Below, piece by piece: positions 49,899 to 59,046 of a DNA stretch of 64,000 nt (within the stretch, counting starts at the first letter, position 1; each line of letters opens with the position of its first letter). The notes under the pieces are model-generated. The model did not search any database. It was not told the DNA's origin and was given only the letters and a program-made list of their open reading frames with translations. The position numbers were made by a program, and so were the translations under genes. This DNA comes from 0-14-3-00-41-53 sp041500225 (GTDB lineage Bacteria; Nitrospirota; Thermodesulfovibrionia; Thermodesulfovibrionales; SM23-35): positions 1-64,000 of the forward strand of contig JBGQLV010000005.1 of the NCBI GenBank assembly GCA_041500225.1, given 5' to 3'.

Positions 49899-51901
49899 AC
49901 TTTGTTAGGAAGTGAAAAAAAGAATGTTGCACCCTCATTAACTTTACCTTCTGCCCATACTCGCCCACCATGCTGATGAATAATACGCTCTACAATTGAA
50001 AGTCCAACTCCTGTGCCCTCAAATTCCTTTGCATCGGGTAGCCGATAAAATGGAGTAAATAATTTGTCTGTATACTCAGAATAAAAACCGATACCATTGT
50101 CTTTTACATAATAGATATTTTCATTTTCTTCGACTCTGCAGCCCACTTCGATAACCGCCATGTCTTTTGAATGTGTGAATTTTATAGCATTTGAAAGGAG
50201 ATTGACTAAAACTTGTTTCATTAATCCCATGTCACCATATGCTGGAGGAAATGCTTTTATGTCGAACTTGATCATTCTCCCATTTGTTAGAGTTTTGAGT
50301 TCATCTATGACTGTTGTCATAAGATTCCTCATATCAATCTTTACTGGTTTTATCTCTTGTCGACCTGAACGTGAAAATAAGAGGAGATCTTTAATGAATC
50401 TTTCCATTTTTTGTGCACTCATTTGTATCGCATTAATCATGTCTATCTCATCTGTATCGAGTTTATCGCCACAGAATTTCAGCAACCTTTTGGCAAATCC
50501 TCCTATTATTATAAGTGGCGTCTGAAGATCGTGAGAAACCGAGCGGTTGAATGCTTCCAATTCTTTATTGGCTTCCATGAGTTCTAACACTTTCTGTTCA
50601 AGCTGCTCATTGAGCTTTTGGATTTTCTCTTCTGCAAGTTTGCGTTCGGTGACATCTTCAATCAGACCATCGTACCGAATAAGTAATCCGTTCAAAGCGT
50701 AATAAGGCACCATGGTATTGCGAACCCATACCACCTTACCATCACTGCGGATTATCCGATGCTCGATAGGAGGAATCTTATGACCAACCAGAATCTCTTT
50801 GACAGAGTCTTCTGCCATCATCCTGTCATCAGGATGAATCATTGAGTGCCATAAAAATGGATCCGATTTATAATCCTCTGGATTGTAACCTGTGATCGGA
50901 ATACATCCCGAGCTATGATTAGTAGAGGTTGCCCGTCCTTCGCTGACTTGTACTGAATACGTATAGGCTGTAACTGCCTTCACCAGCTTTTTATAGCGTT
51001 CTTCACTTTTTTTAAGAGCCTCTTCGATTTGCTTGCGCGCAGTAATATCACGGTTGCTTCCGCGTCGGCCAAGAAACCTTCCATCATTACTAAAGACCGG
51101 CTGGCAGCAATGACTGATCCAACGATTCTCACCACTACGCCTTATAATACGAAAGTCGATGTGGTTGACATCGCCACTGTTAGATAATATTTCGCTCATA
51201 TGGTTTTTAACCAAACCAAGGTAATCAGGATGAATAATTTCATCCAATAAGTCAGGATTAGCCAACAATTCTTCTGCTCGATAGCCAGTAATCCGTTCGC
51301 ATGATGGAGAAACATAGATGTATTTGTCTGACGGATCTATCCAGTATTCCCAGTCATAGGTAAAATCTGATACAGTGCGATATTTTTCTTCACTCTCTCG
51401 CAAGGTATCCTCTGCCTTTTTACGCTCAGTTACGTTTCTATCTGAGCCTCTATATCCAAGAAGTGTCCCTTTATCATCTATAACTGGCGATCCGCTTGTT
51501 TCAAGAATGACTGTATTGCCATTCTTATGCACGTTAGGATTTACAAAATTTCTAAAAACTTCTTTCTTAGCAATAACTTCAAAGGCTGCCTTTTTTAACG
51601 TATCCATTACATCGGGATGAAAAAAATTGTAAAAATGTTTCTTACCAATAAGTTCGTCCGGTTTGTAACCTAAAATCTCTTCCACAACAGGATTTGCATA
51701 AGTGTATAAACCATTAATATCAACTTCCCAGATAAATTCACCGGAACTTTCAGCCACCTGCCTAAAACGTTCCTCGCTATGCTGAAGTGCCTTTTCCACC
51801 TCTTTACGTTTTATTTCACTCTTTTCTAATTCAGCAATTCGTTGACGCAACTCTAATAATTCATTTATGAACTGTTCTTTTGTTTTTTCTTCGTCTTTCA
51901 T
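49895..51901 (-). CDS. Triple-PAS sensor histidine kinase
   Basis: A 668-residue soluble kinase. An N-terminal coiled coil leads to three PAS/PAC units. They cover roughly residues 45-165 (FRQVAESSGEFIWEVDINGLYTYAN), 168-290 (YEWEYWIDPSDKYIYVSPS-like) and 300-425 (PITGYNPEDY ... SMIHPDDRMMAE). A second coiled coil precedes the phospho-acceptor helix (VSHDLQTPL, His near residue 460). The ATPase domain has VLVNLLSNAIKFTH, YVKDNGIGF and GTGVGLSIVERIIHQHGG. There is no membrane helix and no adjacent regulator. The signal is unknown. Confidence 0.9.
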   Translation of the reverse strand: MKDEEKTKEQFINELLELRQRIAELEKSEIKRKEVEKALQHSEERFRQVAESSGEFIWEVDINGLYTYANPVVEEILGYKPDELIGKKHFYNFFHPDVMDTLKKAAFEVIAKKEVFRNFVNPNVHKNGNTVILETSGSPVIDDKGTLLGYRGSDRNVTERKKAEDTLRESEEKYRTVSDFTYDWEYWIDPSDKYIYVSPSCERITGYRAEELLANPDLLDEIIHPDYLGLVKNHMSEILSNSGDVNHIDFRIIRRSGENRWISHCCQPVFSNDGRFLGRRGSNRDITARKQIEEALKKSEERYKKLVKAVTAYTYSVQVSEGRATSTNHSSGCIPITGYNPEDYKSDPFLWHSMIHPDDRMMAEDSVKEILVGHKIPPIEHRIIRSDGKVVWVRNTMVPYYALNGLLIRYDGLIEDVTERKLAEEKIQKLNEQLEQKVLELMEANKELEAFNRSVSHDLQTPLIIIGGFAKRLLKFCGDKLDTDEIDMINAIQMSAQKMERFIKDLLLFSRSGRQEIKPVKIDMRNLMTTVIDELKTLTNGRMIKFDIKAFPPAYGDMGLMKQVLVNLLSNAIKFTHSKDMAVIEVGCRVEENENIYYVKDNGIGFYSEYTDKLFTPFYRLPDAKEFEGTGVGLSIVERIIHQHGGRVWAEGKVNEGATFFFSLPNKV

Positions 51902-52097
51902 ATTCTGGATTTTCTAAAAAGCAATTTTATCTATCTATTATTACTTGAAATATACACCTTTATATAGTATCTGTAAAGATTTGTTAGTGGAAAAAATCTT
52001 TTTGGAGGTTGATACATTTATTGTGAGATTAACTGCGCAAAGAAACAAACAATTTAGCAAGTGTGAGATGATGCCTACCATAGAAAGCCTAAAAATA

Positions 52098-52172
52098 TGG
52101 TAGGCACGAGGGGTATCGAACCCCTGACCTCTTCCGTGTCAAGGAAGCGCTCTCCCACTGAGCTACGCGCCT
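52098..52172 (-). tRNA. tRNA-Val (anticodon GAC)
   Basis: Read on the minus strand: acceptor AGGCGCG pairs with CGTGCCT, D-arm TAGCTCAGTGGGAGAGC, and anticodon arm CTTCC-TTGACAC-GGAAG with anticodon GAC. The T-arm is GGGGTTCGATACCCC, and CCA is encoded. 75 nt including CCA. Confidence 0.95.
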
Positions 52173-52558
52173 ATAAGAGTGCTTATAAAATAACATTTCC
52201 CTATATATTCCTGTCAACCTTGAGTATATTCCAATCCAGACATAAAAATATTGATAAGCAGAACCGGCTTTTACTTACAACGATATTTTTCGACAGTTCT
52301 AAGCTTGATAAAGGCGGGACCTCCGAGGATGTTGCCTCTTTATTTTTATGAGACATACTGTCTGACTATCGGCAAAATAAGCTGTTCAAATACAATGTCC
52401 CGCCTTTTATCTATTAATGAATCCGCCTCAGGCGGACTGATGTTGCTCAACCCAGTTTTGCTTATCGCTGGATTTGGGTATCTTTTTTATTCTCTTTTGA
52501 CAGTTAATCATCTCTTTTTATATACTTTCAACAAATAATCAATAAGGAGAAGCTAATT
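52173..52558. other. Gene-free stretch between tRNA-Val and the LsrF-like gene
   Basis: It holds one large hairpin with GATAAAGGCGGGAC arms (52307-52411) and a small TCCGCCTCAGGCGGA hairpin (about 52422-52436). No other feature is recognised. Confidence 0.55.
52307..52411. repeat. Long hairpin with 14-bp arms upstream of the LsrF-like gene
   Basis: GATAAAGGCGGGAC (52307-52320) pairs with GTCCCGCCTTTTATC (52397-52411), with a loop of about 76 nt containing CTCCGAGG. A hairpin of the same design but different stem follows the gene (53370-53467). Confidence 0.65.
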
Positions 52559-53332
52559 ATGGATTTTGGAATGAAAAATAGATTGTCACATATTATTAAC
52601 CCAAAAACAGGAAAGACGGTAATGCTCGCAGTTGATCATGGTTACTTCCAGGGTCCGACAACAGGGTTGAAGGATCTAAAAAAGACTGTTACACCCCTGA
52701 TTTTCCATACGGATTGTTTATTTATAACAAGGGGAATGGTGAGAAACTGTATTGATCCAGGAAGCGATGTTGCAATATGTCTCAGGGTTTCAGGAGGACC
52801 AAGTATCCTTGGAGAATTATCTAATGAAGATATTACTACATCCATGGAAGAGGCAATTAGGCTTAATGCTTCCGGAGTTGGGATGTCTATCTTTGTTGGA
52901 GCAAAAAACGAAGACAGAACTATAACGAATCTTGGCAGATTGGTTAATGAGGCAGAAAGATACGGAATGCCTGTGCTTGCTGTAACAGCAGTTGGCAAAG
53001 AAATGGGAAGAGAAGCACGCTATCTCGCACTTGCATGCAGGATGGCAGCAGAGATTGGAGCTCATTTTGTTAAGACATACTACTGCGAGGATTTTTACAA
53101 GGTTGTGGAGGGATGTCCTGTCCCTATTGTTATGGCTGGTGGGAAAAAGATACCAGAGAGGGATGCATTGCAAATGACAGAAAATGCCATTAAAGAGGGA
53201 GCCTCAGGGGTTGATATGGGCAGAAATATTTTCCAGAGTGATAATCCTGTTGGTATGATTAAGGCGATAAGGGCTATTGTTCATAAAGGCGCCTCTGTAG
53301 ATGAGGCTTTCGAGATTTACTCAAAGAAATAG
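52559..53332 (+). CDS. LsrF/DhnA-like aldolase or thiolase
   Basis: A 257-residue class I aldolase-superfamily enzyme, very close in pattern to LsrF (3-hydroxy-5-phosphonooxypentane-2,4-dione thiolase). Matching segments are NPKTGKTVMLAVDHGYFQGP (about 13-32), GAHFVKTYYCEDF with the Schiff-base lysine, CPVPIVMAGGKKIPERDAL and GASGVDMGRNIFQSD. The rest of the lsr autoinducer-2 operon is absent. The true substrate may be another phosphorylated ketose or an aromatic-precursor intermediate. The next gene is a zinc dehydrogenase. AAGGAG lies 9 nt before the ATG. Hairpins flank the gene on both sides. Confidence 0.85.
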   Translation: MDFGMKNRLSHIINPKTGKTVMLAVDHGYFQGPTTGLKDLKKTVTPLIFHTDCLFITRGMVRNCIDPGSDVAICLRVSGGPSILGELSNEDITTSMEEAIRLNASGVGMSIFVGAKNEDRTITNLGRLVNEAERYGMPVLAVTAVGKEMGREARYLALACRMAAEIGAHFVKTYYCEDFYKVVEGCPVPIVMAGGKKIPERDALQMTENAIKEGASGVDMGRNIFQSDNPVGMIKAIRAIVHKGASVDEAFEIYSKK

Positions 53333-53369
53333 TCTTTTCATTAATTTATAGAGCATTTGATTAAAACTC

Positions 53370-53467
53370 ATAAAAGGGAGGATATAGTATTTTCGCTCAT
53401 TCTCGGTCGCAGCGACCTCCGAGGGTCGCATCGACAATCCGCTTAAACACTATATCCTCCCTTTTAT
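53370..53467. repeat. Perfect 19-bp-arm hairpin downstream of the LsrF-like gene
   Basis: ATAAAAGGGAGGATATAGT (53370-53388) pairs perfectly with ACTATATCCTCCCTTTTAT (53449-53467) around a 60-nt loop that has its own GGTCGC/GCGACC pairing. It may act as a bidirectional terminator or be a mobile palindrome. Confidence 0.75.
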
Positions 53468-53482
53468 CGCTTTTATATGCAT

Positions 53483-53500
53483 TATAATAGGATTACATAG
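53483..53500 (+). promoter_or_regulatory. -10 element close to the zinc dehydrogenase start
   Basis: TATAAT (53483-53488) lies 12 nt before the ATG at 53501, so the leader would be about 6 nt, with no ribosome site. This gene could thus be transcribed apart from the LsrF-like gene, from which a strong hairpin separates it. Confidence 0.45.
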
Positions 53501-54538
53501 ATGAAAGCAGCTGTTTATTACAGCAATGACGATATAAGGATTGAGGAGCGCTCAAAGCCCTCTATATCCGATGGAGAAATCATGGTAAGGATGAAGGCTT
53601 CCGGAATCTGCGGAACGGATGTGATGCAGTGGTACCGTATAAAGAAAGCTCCCCGTGTCCTTGGTCATGAGATGGCAGGCGAGATTGTAGAGATCGGAAG
53701 CAATGTAGAAGGATTTAAAAAGGGTGACAGGGTATTTGTTTCTCACCATGTCCCATGCTATAAATGCTACCACTGTGTTCACAGGAATTATACCGCATGC
53801 GAATCGCTTCATACCGGCAATTATGATCCAGGAGGATTCTCGGAATTCATAAGAGTACCGGAAGAGAATGTCAGATATGGAACTTTTCTCCTTCCTGAAA
53901 GAGTGACTTTTGAGGATGCTGCGATGATTGAACCTCTGGGATGTGCAATTGCCGGAGAAAATCAATTGGGACTGAAGGAAGGTCAGACGGTATTGATAAT
54001 AGGCTCCGGTGTTTCAGGTATTTTGCATATCCAACTGGCAAAGATAAGAAAAGACAAGGTTATCGCTACAGATATCGATGAATATAGACTGAATAAGGCT
54101 ATAGAGTTTGGTGCTGATCATGTAATTGATGCAAGTAAATATTCTGTGAATGAACTAAAAGACGTCAACGATAATAGATTGGCAGATGTTGTGATTGTTT
54201 GTGCTGCTGCAAAACAGGCAATTGATAATGCCCTGTCTTCTGTTGATAGAAAAGGAAAGATTCTTTTTTTTGCAGTCCCCGAAACTGATATCAGTATTCC
54301 GTCCCAGAGATTCTGGAGAGATGAGATAACTGTAACATTTTCATATGGTGCATCTCCTGATGATCTTCAGGAAGCAATAAAGCTGATTGACAGTGGCAGG
54401 GTTAATGTAAGAAAAATGATAACACATAGAATTCCACTTTCTGATATTGGGCGAGGGTTTAAATTAGCCTCAGAGGCAAAGAATTCTTTAAAAGTAGTGG
54501 TAGTTCCTGATAACGATGTGCAAGGGTCTAAAGATTAA
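53501..54538 (+). CDS. Zinc-dependent medium-chain dehydrogenase
   Basis: A 345-residue MDR-superfamily alcohol/polyol dehydrogenase. Catalytic zinc ligands appear in GICGTDVMQW (Cys near residue 37) and LGHEMAGEIVE (His and Glu near residues 57-58). The structural zinc lobe is HHVPCYKCYHCVHRNYTACE. The NAD fold has IIGSGVSGIL and an acidic VIATDIDEYRL, which favours NAD over NADP. It resembles threonine, sorbitol or ketose-reductase enzymes. Together with the LsrF-like enzyme it may form a short sugar-phosphate route; the substrate cannot be fixed from sequence. Confidence 0.85.
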   Translation: MKAAVYYSNDDIRIEERSKPSISDGEIMVRMKASGICGTDVMQWYRIKKAPRVLGHEMAGEIVEIGSNVEGFKKGDRVFVSHHVPCYKCYHCVHRNYTACESLHTGNYDPGGFSEFIRVPEENVRYGTFLLPERVTFEDAAMIEPLGCAIAGENQLGLKEGQTVLIIGSGVSGILHIQLAKIRKDKVIATDIDEYRLNKAIEFGADHVIDASKYSVNELKDVNDNRLADVVIVCAAAKQAIDNALSSVDRKGKILFFAVPETDISIPSQRFWRDEITVTFSYGASPDDLQEAIKLIDSGRVNVRKMITHRIPLSDIGRGFKLASEAKNSLKVVVVPDNDVQGSKD

Positions 54539-54633
54539 ATTCTATCTAACGCGTACACCTGATAATCATATAGAATAAACGTGATTCAATTTATTGCAAC
54601 AGTGAGGATTTACGGAGGAAGTCTGCATTAGAG

Positions 54634-57414
54634 TTAATTATTCTTATTAAAAGTTTCTCTCAGGAACTCAAATCCTTTTGAGAAGTAAATGTTACATATT
54701 CTGTTAGCCGTTTCTCTTTCGTTTGCATCGTAGAGAGCTTGAACAATGGCAACGATATCCTCTTTTTTGTAATCCGGGTAAGTCTCAGCATTAAGCATTT
54801 TCAGGTACAAGTTCCCAACCATTGCAGGTGTTTTCGTAACATGTCTGCGAAGATATTCTATAAAAAAACCATAGTTCCAATTCGCTCCTATAGCGTCCAC
54901 GGAAATTTGTAACCATTTATAAACATCATCGTCAATCGTATCAACAAGAGAGAGCCACTTCCCTAATTTAGATGCGATGATACGATATTCATCTTTCTCA
55001 AGGTTTGGGGTTACTTTCTCTATTATCGCTTTCCACAAGGGCTTAATCTTGCGTCTAAGCTCTTCATCATCCCTGTCCCTGAATGTCCACATGAACGTGA
55101 CAAGTTCAGATATGTAATCCGTATTATCAGTCTCGAACAGCTTACGTAGTAAACCATTCGCATCTGCCAAGACATCCCATCCCGCCAGATATCCAATGGT
55201 TATATTTTGAACCAGTTTGGCTGCTGCATGTTTATCGGCAAACGAGCATGACAGCCCTTTTTCATAGTGACCCTTATCACGCAAAAGTTTATATATTTCC
55301 TCATATACTGTCGAAGTCATAACAATATATCCAATGAAAGCGGCTTTCCAGTGTTTGTCGCTCTCAAGGTCAAATATTCTATTAAAATTACTGACTACCC
55401 ATTGCTTATCAAGGTAATTCAGGTACGGAAGATACCAGCCAATAACTATTGAAAATTCTAAGCCGGGTTCTTTTGTTTTATCAAGACGCTCTGTAAACTC
55501 AGACTTTATAGATTCTATCCATCTGTCTTCTTTGTCTCCACAATAAAGCCGTGCGTAACGGAGTGAGTAATTTATGGCTGCCATGAACACTTTACCCTTT
55601 GATGAGTTTAAAACTGAAGTTACAAGGTCATTCATCATGCTCATGTCACTCTTGACGTTCTTAAGAAGAAGTAACAATATTTGTTCTGCTATTGGCAAAA
55701 GGTCAGGAGAGAAGGCATGTTTATCATTCTTCGTACCTTCCCGAATGAGGTCTGCTATCGTATCAGCAATCCAGCGATTATAGTCATACTTGCCTTCTTT
55801 CTTTTCTTCACTCCAAAAGCTACCGTCCTCTATTAGTTTCTTCATAAATGGCAGCAGCTCGTTCCAATCGAAATCCTTATTGTTCCTCCATGCTTCCTCA
55901 AATCCTCTAAGAAATTCGTGTTGGTATTTTCGGGGTACAGAGAGGAATGGATTTAAATCCGTCGAAAATCTTACCGAGTCATTAGATATAAACTTTCTGA
56001 CAGAGGATGCAAGGTTTACTCTGGTAAAGTCCTCCCATAAGGGCTCACCTTCTTCTTTATATGAATTAATGTACATTGCAATTTCTTCATTAGTCTTTTT
56101 CTTAAACTCTTCCTCGTCTATTGGACTAACATCCTGAACCCAACCAACTCCCGATGACCAGGAATGAAATCCCGGATGTTCTATTGTTGCATCATTAATG
56201 GAATTGTAGGCTTCATAGCGTCGTTTGACTTCCTTATTGCCGGTATCGAGCAAGGCAAGGAACCATTCTTTCTTATAGTAGGCTTTGATGCGTTCTTCTT
56301 TTTCAGGGATACCAGACACCTCATCAGGAAAATAGAATTCTTGAGTTTCAATCCATTTAAGGATAGTCTCAATCTGTGTTTCGTCAAAACTCTTGCAGCG
56401 GTCTTTGAACAGTTCATAAAGCTCATGTATAGTCACACTGTTAAGTGGATTATAGGTTATGCTCCAGAGTAGATGGGACAATGCATCATAGTGATGATTT
56501 ATCAGGTGATACGCCAGACGCTTAAATATATCATGCTCCTCACCGAGCATATCTTTTATTATGGGTTCAATTTCCTTTGGGTCTGCTGCCTCAAGCATGT
56601 CTCGCACGAAATGAACAAGCTGGCACTCATATCTATCCGGGAAACTCGTCTGCTCATGATCTTCTATTGCTGGTATCCATACACAGTTAAACTGAGACTT
56701 ATCCTCCTTCAATATTTCCTGCATCTTCGTTATCGCAACATTGGCAGCCTCAACAGCGCAAATTTCAGAAATGCCCTTCTTGTTTTTATCTAAAGTTTCC
56801 TTCAGATAAAAAGGGTCGATAACTGAAATATATTCACGACTGTCCTCCTCATCTGATTTGCTGTAATGTAGAATCACATCGAGCAACCCTATTATCAGGT
56901 CCCTCGCACCTTCTCTTATCAGTTTGGGGAGGAATAGCTTGCCTATTTCATGGTCAAGTAGAGCTGTTCCTATGCTGGGGCGGAGCGCATCTTTAATAAA
57001 CTGTATATGCTGAGCGCTTATATACAGAATGGGAAAGTGAGAGATGGTTTCTAACAGTTTCCAATCGGTTCTGTAGTTGTCTATCCTCTTTCCATATTCA
57101 CGGTACGTAATAATACCATCGACAATCTCAAGCAACATCCTGGAAACTTCATCACTGGGGTTTTCCTCATTTTTTGCTGCCATATTCTCAAGCGCATCAA
57201 GAATATTCCAGTGTGAGACGGTATAGTAACCCTTCTTATTGGGCACCTCTTGAGGTTTTGGGTTGTTCTCAGGGGCGAAGTACCCTGCATCTCGTAATGG
57301 AACCAACCATTCGAAGGGCTTAGAGGCTACTGAAAGCTTTTTGAAAAAATGATCTTCCAAACTCTTGTCGTTTTTTATCAACTGAAGTGTTTTTGTTATT
57401 TTATCTATGGACAT
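54634..57414 (-). CDS. Large helical protein, partner of the SIR2-like gene
   Basis: A 926-residue soluble, strongly charged, mostly helical protein with no signal peptide, membrane helix or Walker motif that I can see. Near the N-terminus FEWLVPLRDAGYFAPENNP (about residues 34-52) followed by a W-x-x-x-D-x-LE segment is a pattern I have seen in large proteins of defence islands. The long run of paired helices after it fits a HEAT-like scaffold. The C-terminal 150 residues (KWLQISVDAIGANWNYGFF onward) may correspond to the domain called DUF4020, which is found fused to SIR2 domains; this is uncertain. It begins 2 bp after the SIR2 gene stop. It is probably the sensor or regulator of that NAD-consuming partner, by analogy only. 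Confidence 0.6.
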   Translation of the reverse strand: MSIDKITKTLQLIKNDKSLEDHFFKKLSVASKPFEWLVPLRDAGYFAPENNPKPQEVPNKKGYYTVSHWNILDALENMAAKNEENPSDEVSRMLLEIVDGIITYREYGKRIDNYRTDWKLLETISHFPILYISAQHIQFIKDALRPSIGTALLDHEIGKLFLPKLIREGARDLIIGLLDVILHYSKSDEEDSREYISVIDPFYLKETLDKNKKGISEICAVEAANVAITKMQEILKEDKSQFNCVWIPAIEDHEQTSFPDRYECQLVHFVRDMLEAADPKEIEPIIKDMLGEEHDIFKRLAYHLINHHYDALSHLLWSITYNPLNSVTIHELYELFKDRCKSFDETQIETILKWIETQEFYFPDEVSGIPEKEERIKAYYKKEWFLALLDTGNKEVKRRYEAYNSINDATIEHPGFHSWSSGVGWVQDVSPIDEEEFKKKTNEEIAMYINSYKEEGEPLWEDFTRVNLASSVRKFISNDSVRFSTDLNPFLSVPRKYQHEFLRGFEEAWRNNKDFDWNELLPFMKKLIEDGSFWSEEKKEGKYDYNRWIADTIADLIREGTKNDKHAFSPDLLPIAEQILLLLLKNVKSDMSMMNDLVTSVLNSSKGKVFMAAINYSLRYARLYCGDKEDRWIESIKSEFTERLDKTKEPGLEFSIVIGWYLPYLNYLDKQWVVSNFNRIFDLESDKHWKAAFIGYIVMTSTVYEEIYKLLRDKGHYEKGLSCSFADKHAAAKLVQNITIGYLAGWDVLADANGLLRKLFETDNTDYISELVTFMWTFRDRDDEELRRKIKPLWKAIIEKVTPNLEKDEYRIIASKLGKWLSLVDTIDDDVYKWLQISVDAIGANWNYGFFIEYLRRHVTKTPAMVGNLYLKMLNAETYPDYKKEDIVAIVQALYDANERETANRICNIYFSKGFEFLRETFNKNN

Positions 57415-57416
57415 GT

Positions 57417-58319
57417 CTACTCCACTGCATCGTCAATGAGTCGAGAAGCGTCATGCAGATATCCGGTAACTTGGTTGATTTCCTCGTTCCAGCGTCTGAT
57501 AACCTCTATGAGTTGCCTATACCCCTTAGCATCCTTCTCATAACCCAAAATGTTAATGCCAAGCTCGTTATAGTATGCTTGTTCATAGGCAAGAATGTTC
57601 TCCTCCCCACGGTAAAATCCAGAGGGTATGAAATGTCTCGGAGGCAATGTCGGATTTCTGGGATTATCCTTAAGTATGAACTCCAATATTTCAAATTCAG
57701 CGACACCATAACCTAAAAAAAGAACTGTAAACTCTCGAAAGATTTGTCCAAGGAATTTCTTGAACTCCGGATCCGTGTATCTTTTCATATATTCGGAGAC
57801 TGTAAATATCAGAGAGGTTCTATCCCTGACAGAGCCATGAATATGGTACAGGTTTGTGTTATCTAATCTATCCGCTTTAAAGTCAGAAGCCCGGTAAAGA
57901 ATATTCTCGGGATTAAAAAGCTTGTCGAAATGAGTATCAGCATTAGTGGTTATAAACAAGCCCCTTAATTTTACGATGTCACCATAAATATTGGGAGTCT
58001 CAATATCATCCCCTTCTTTTAACGCTTTATTCATCTCCTCGTAAAAGACATCCGCACGTTCCTTGTTGTGGAAGAGATGGTAACAAATCGTTATCGTTTT
58101 TTTATGATCTTGAATCTGGGAAAGGGTGTCTCTCTCTTTGTAGTTAATAATAAGTTCCCTGTGACATCTGTTGACAAGGTTTCTTGATAGCGCATCCCAT
58201 CCTTCGCAGCCTACAAGTCTTGACACCCCCGCACCAATAAAGACAGCCAGAGTACCATCGTTCACGGCCTCCCTTATCTCGTCTGGGACTTCAGGTATGA
58301 GCGAAATGCCGTTACTCAT
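57417..58319 (-). CDS. SIR2-like NAD-binding/NADase protein
   Basis: A 300-residue SIR2_2-type protein. NAD-site motifs are GAGVSRL (residues 29-35), TTNADTHFD (124-132), the catalytic-His segment YHIHGSV (158-164) and FLGYGVAEFEI (201-211). There is no zinc-ribbon cysteine set, unlike deacetylase sirtuins. This is typical of defence-associated SIR2 proteins, which deplete NAD+ upon phage infection (Thoeris ThsA, DSR, SIR2-APAZ). It is the first gene of a tight two-gene unit with the 926-residue protein. No TIR, Argonaute or HerA partner is present, so it does not match those named systems directly. Activity is inferred from family motifs. Confidence 0.8.
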   Translation of the reverse strand: MSNGISLIPEVPDEIREAVNDGTLAVFIGAGVSRLVGCEGWDALSRNLVNRCHRELIINYKERDTLSQIQDHKKTITICYHLFHNKERADVFYEEMNKALKEGDDIETPNIYGDIVKLRGLFITTNADTHFDKLFNPENILYRASDFKADRLDNTNLYHIHGSVRDRTSLIFTVSEYMKRYTDPEFKKFLGQIFREFTVLFLGYGVAEFEILEFILKDNPRNPTLPPRHFIPSGFYRGEENILAYEQAYYNELGINILGYEKDAKGYRQLIEVIRRWNEEINQVTGYLHDASRLIDDAVE

Positions 58320-58597
58320 TCCCCTTTCTCATCCAGAAATACAAGTTACAGTTTCTGCTCATCTCCGCAGATTCTATCATACTCACTCGGGTTTTTCACC
58401 GATTTCGCATTTTTCTATCTGGATATCATGACTTTTAGGATGATAACCAGAAACTCGATAACTTCACTTTATTAATTCGCCCTGCTTAACAGTTACCCAA
58501 AGAAACAAACGGTCCGAGAGCAGCCTGATCGTGTGTTGAGTACAGGAAGTACATCGCATGGGGATTCATGGATGGATATGTCACCCTGAAGGGTTGG

Positions 58598-58837
58598 TTA
58601 TATCTTGTAACGTTTATAAATTTCAAGTCTCGTAGGGCAAGTGCAATGGTATGAAGAGCCATAAGAAAACCAGTAAGGGCAAGTGCTTTTGTTACTTTTA
58701 GTTTTTACAGCAAGAAATGCCCTTTGGACATCTCTTTCGATAGAACAGGTATCCCATGTGTCATTATTTAAACATGTAAAATTATAAGAACATTTTGTTG
58801 TTTGTTTCCTTATTTTATCGCTAACCTGATAAGCCAT
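58598..58837 (-). CDS. Small six-cysteine protein (family member 2)
   Basis: A 79-residue protein with cysteines at 16, 22, 31, 53, 65 and 67 in the pattern C-x5-C-x8-C-x21-C-x11-C-x-C-P-x-R. This is the same as the protein at 35322-35564, including G-x-S-Y before the fifth cysteine and an Ile-x-Lys tail. AAAGGAATCC precedes the ATG. No signal peptide is present, so a cytoplasmic metal or iron-sulphur site is more likely than disulphides. Family unnamed to me. It lies alone between the SIR2 operon and moeA. Confidence 0.75.
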   Translation of the reverse strand: MAYQVSDKIRKQTTKCSYNFTCLNNDTWDTCSIERDVQRAFLAVKTKSNKSTCPYWFSYGSSYHCTCPTRLEIYKRYKI

Positions 58838-59046
58838 TGGGATTCCTTTAAGCTACTTTAATTTAATTAGAATACAAAATACTGATTTTGTCAAATATTT
58901 AGATTAAAAGTAGGCAACTCTATTTTGTTGATTCCTGTTTGTATTGTTGCATCATAGAACAAGATTTCAAAATCTCTCTTTCAGGAAGAAGGTGTTGAAC
59001 TGTGCTCACACTATGTAAATCGAAGTTTTTGCTTTTACAGATATTC

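Noticed and set aside
52097..52351. Open frame starting MVGTRGIEPLTSSVSRKRS on the plus strand
   Set aside because: It is the well-known false gene produced by translating the complement of a tRNA; it covers tRNA-Val and has no other support.
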